NCBI RefSeq assembly: GCF_051401765.1
Contig: NW_027480467.1
Coordinates: 1,426,001 to 1,490,000, forward strand
Direction of reading: 5' to 3'
Source: Calliopsis andreniformis
Taxonomy: Eukaryota; Arthropoda; Insecta; Hymenoptera; Andrenidae
Length of the DNA: 64,000 nt
In this document: piece after piece, positions 63,965-64,000 of the stretch
How positions within the stretch are numbered: the stretch's first letter is position 1
Layout: every line of letters starts with the position of its first letter
Position numbers and translations under genes: made by a program
The notes under the pieces: model-generated
Databases searched by the model: none
Told to the model about the DNA's origin: nothing
Seen by the model: the letters and a program-made list of their open reading frames with translations, nothing else

Positions 63965-64000
63965 AATCGTCAATCCTCAATCCTCAATCCCCGGTCCACA

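Larger units (their letters stand above)
1..64000 (+). repeat. Heptanucleotide satellite array, unit CAATCCT, spanning the whole window
   Basis: Every line of the window is built from 7-bp units close to CAATCCT in a single orientation. Common variants are CAATACT, CAATCTT, CAATCAT, CAACCCT, CAAACCT, CAGTCCT, CATTCCT, GAATCCT and TAATCCT. G is rare on the + strand (a few percent by eye), so the - strand is almost free of C. I found no insertion of non-satellite sequence and no inverted stretch. Units are diverged in a position-specific way and the same variant strings recur kilobases away, so the array has a higher-order structure. No gene is supported. Heptameric satellites are known in eukaryotes (for example the Drosophila virilis group), but this unit does not match those I remember. 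Confidence 0.97.
49351..64000 (+). repeat. Domain III: mosaic of 0.4-1.8 kb duplicated segments
   Basis: Characterised by strings such as CTCGATCGTCAGTCC, CAATGTTCAATCCTCAATACC and CTCGGTCC, and by B blocks at 50689, 51919, 53142, 54741, 55837, 57513, 59456 and 60545. Several segments recur at fixed offsets (4,052; 2,688; 4,715; 5,691; 10,261 bp), but no single HOR period covers the domain. The array runs off the right edge of the window unchanged. Confidence 0.8.

Noticed and set aside
1..64000. Degenerate telomeric repeat (plant-type TTTAGGG)
   Set aside because: Unit length agrees and the - strand can be read TTGAGGA, but two of seven positions differ and no true telomeric run is present.
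1..64000. CRISPR array
   Set aside because: Repeat units are 7 bp and contiguous, without constant 23-50 bp repeats separated by unique spacers.
1..64000. Bacterial short tandem heptanucleotide repeats as known in filamentous cyanobacteria
   Set aside because: Those are short intergenic tracts; 64 kb without a gene and with kilobase HORs fits a eukaryotic satellite much better.
1..64000. tRNA, rRNA or small RNA genes
   Set aside because: The + strand is nearly free of G, so stable paired stems cannot form within either strand, and no known RNA consensus was seen.

Overview
The whole 64 kb window is one head-to-tail satellite array built on a 7-bp unit, written on the + strand as CAATCCT (TCAATCC in another phase; GGATTGA on the - strand). 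That is about 9,100 units. I see no protein gene, RNA gene, transposon, CRISPR array, promoter or terminator. A very large, degenerate but hierarchically organised array with no unique sequence points to eukaryotic heterochromatin (pericentromeric, subtelomeric or an interstitial block). I cannot name the species. Many + strand open frames exist, but they are an arithmetic by-product: with a 7-bp unit all three forward frames read the same heptapeptide period (SSILNPQ), and the canonical unit has no forward stop, whereas every reverse frame meets TGA once per 21 bp.

Layout. Domain I (about 1-27060) is marked by paired diverged blocks that I call A (with TGAATTC or TGAACTC) and B (with CAATTGTC, then CAATAGAATATCCTCAATTC). 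In eight places A and B start exactly 280 bp (40 units) apart. The domain also holds a duplication of about 5.9 kb (2595-8467 with 12821-18268) and several smaller copies. Domain II (about 27061-49350) is a higher-order repeat (HOR) whose reconstructed full length is 4,236 bp. Its consecutive copies are 4,139, 3,440 and 3,706 bp, each explained by one internal deletion (97, 796 and 530 bp). A partial fourth copy, a 1,696-bp-spaced tandem pair and a terminal fragment follow. Domain III (about 49351-64000) is a looser mosaic with copies at offsets of 4,052, 4,715, 2,688, 5,691 and 10,261 bp and a 126-bp (18-unit) cassette bounded by CAATGCTCAATAC.

History. About 40 B blocks occur across all three domains, so B predates them. 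A and B align unit by unit and look like diverged paralogues; three A/B chimeras are visible. Islands of one domain's sequence type lie inside another (9276-9785 matches 57421-57930 at one constant offset; A blocks occur at 31413 and 58772). Growth therefore seems to have been by kilobase-scale duplication, unequal exchange or conversion and not by single-unit slippage: pure canonical runs are short (the longest I noticed is 13 units). All units keep the same orientation over 64 kb, giving a strand almost without G on + and almost without C on -. Positions of diverged blocks come from reading anchors by eye; boundaries of duplicated segments are approximate to about one or a few units unless stated as exact.
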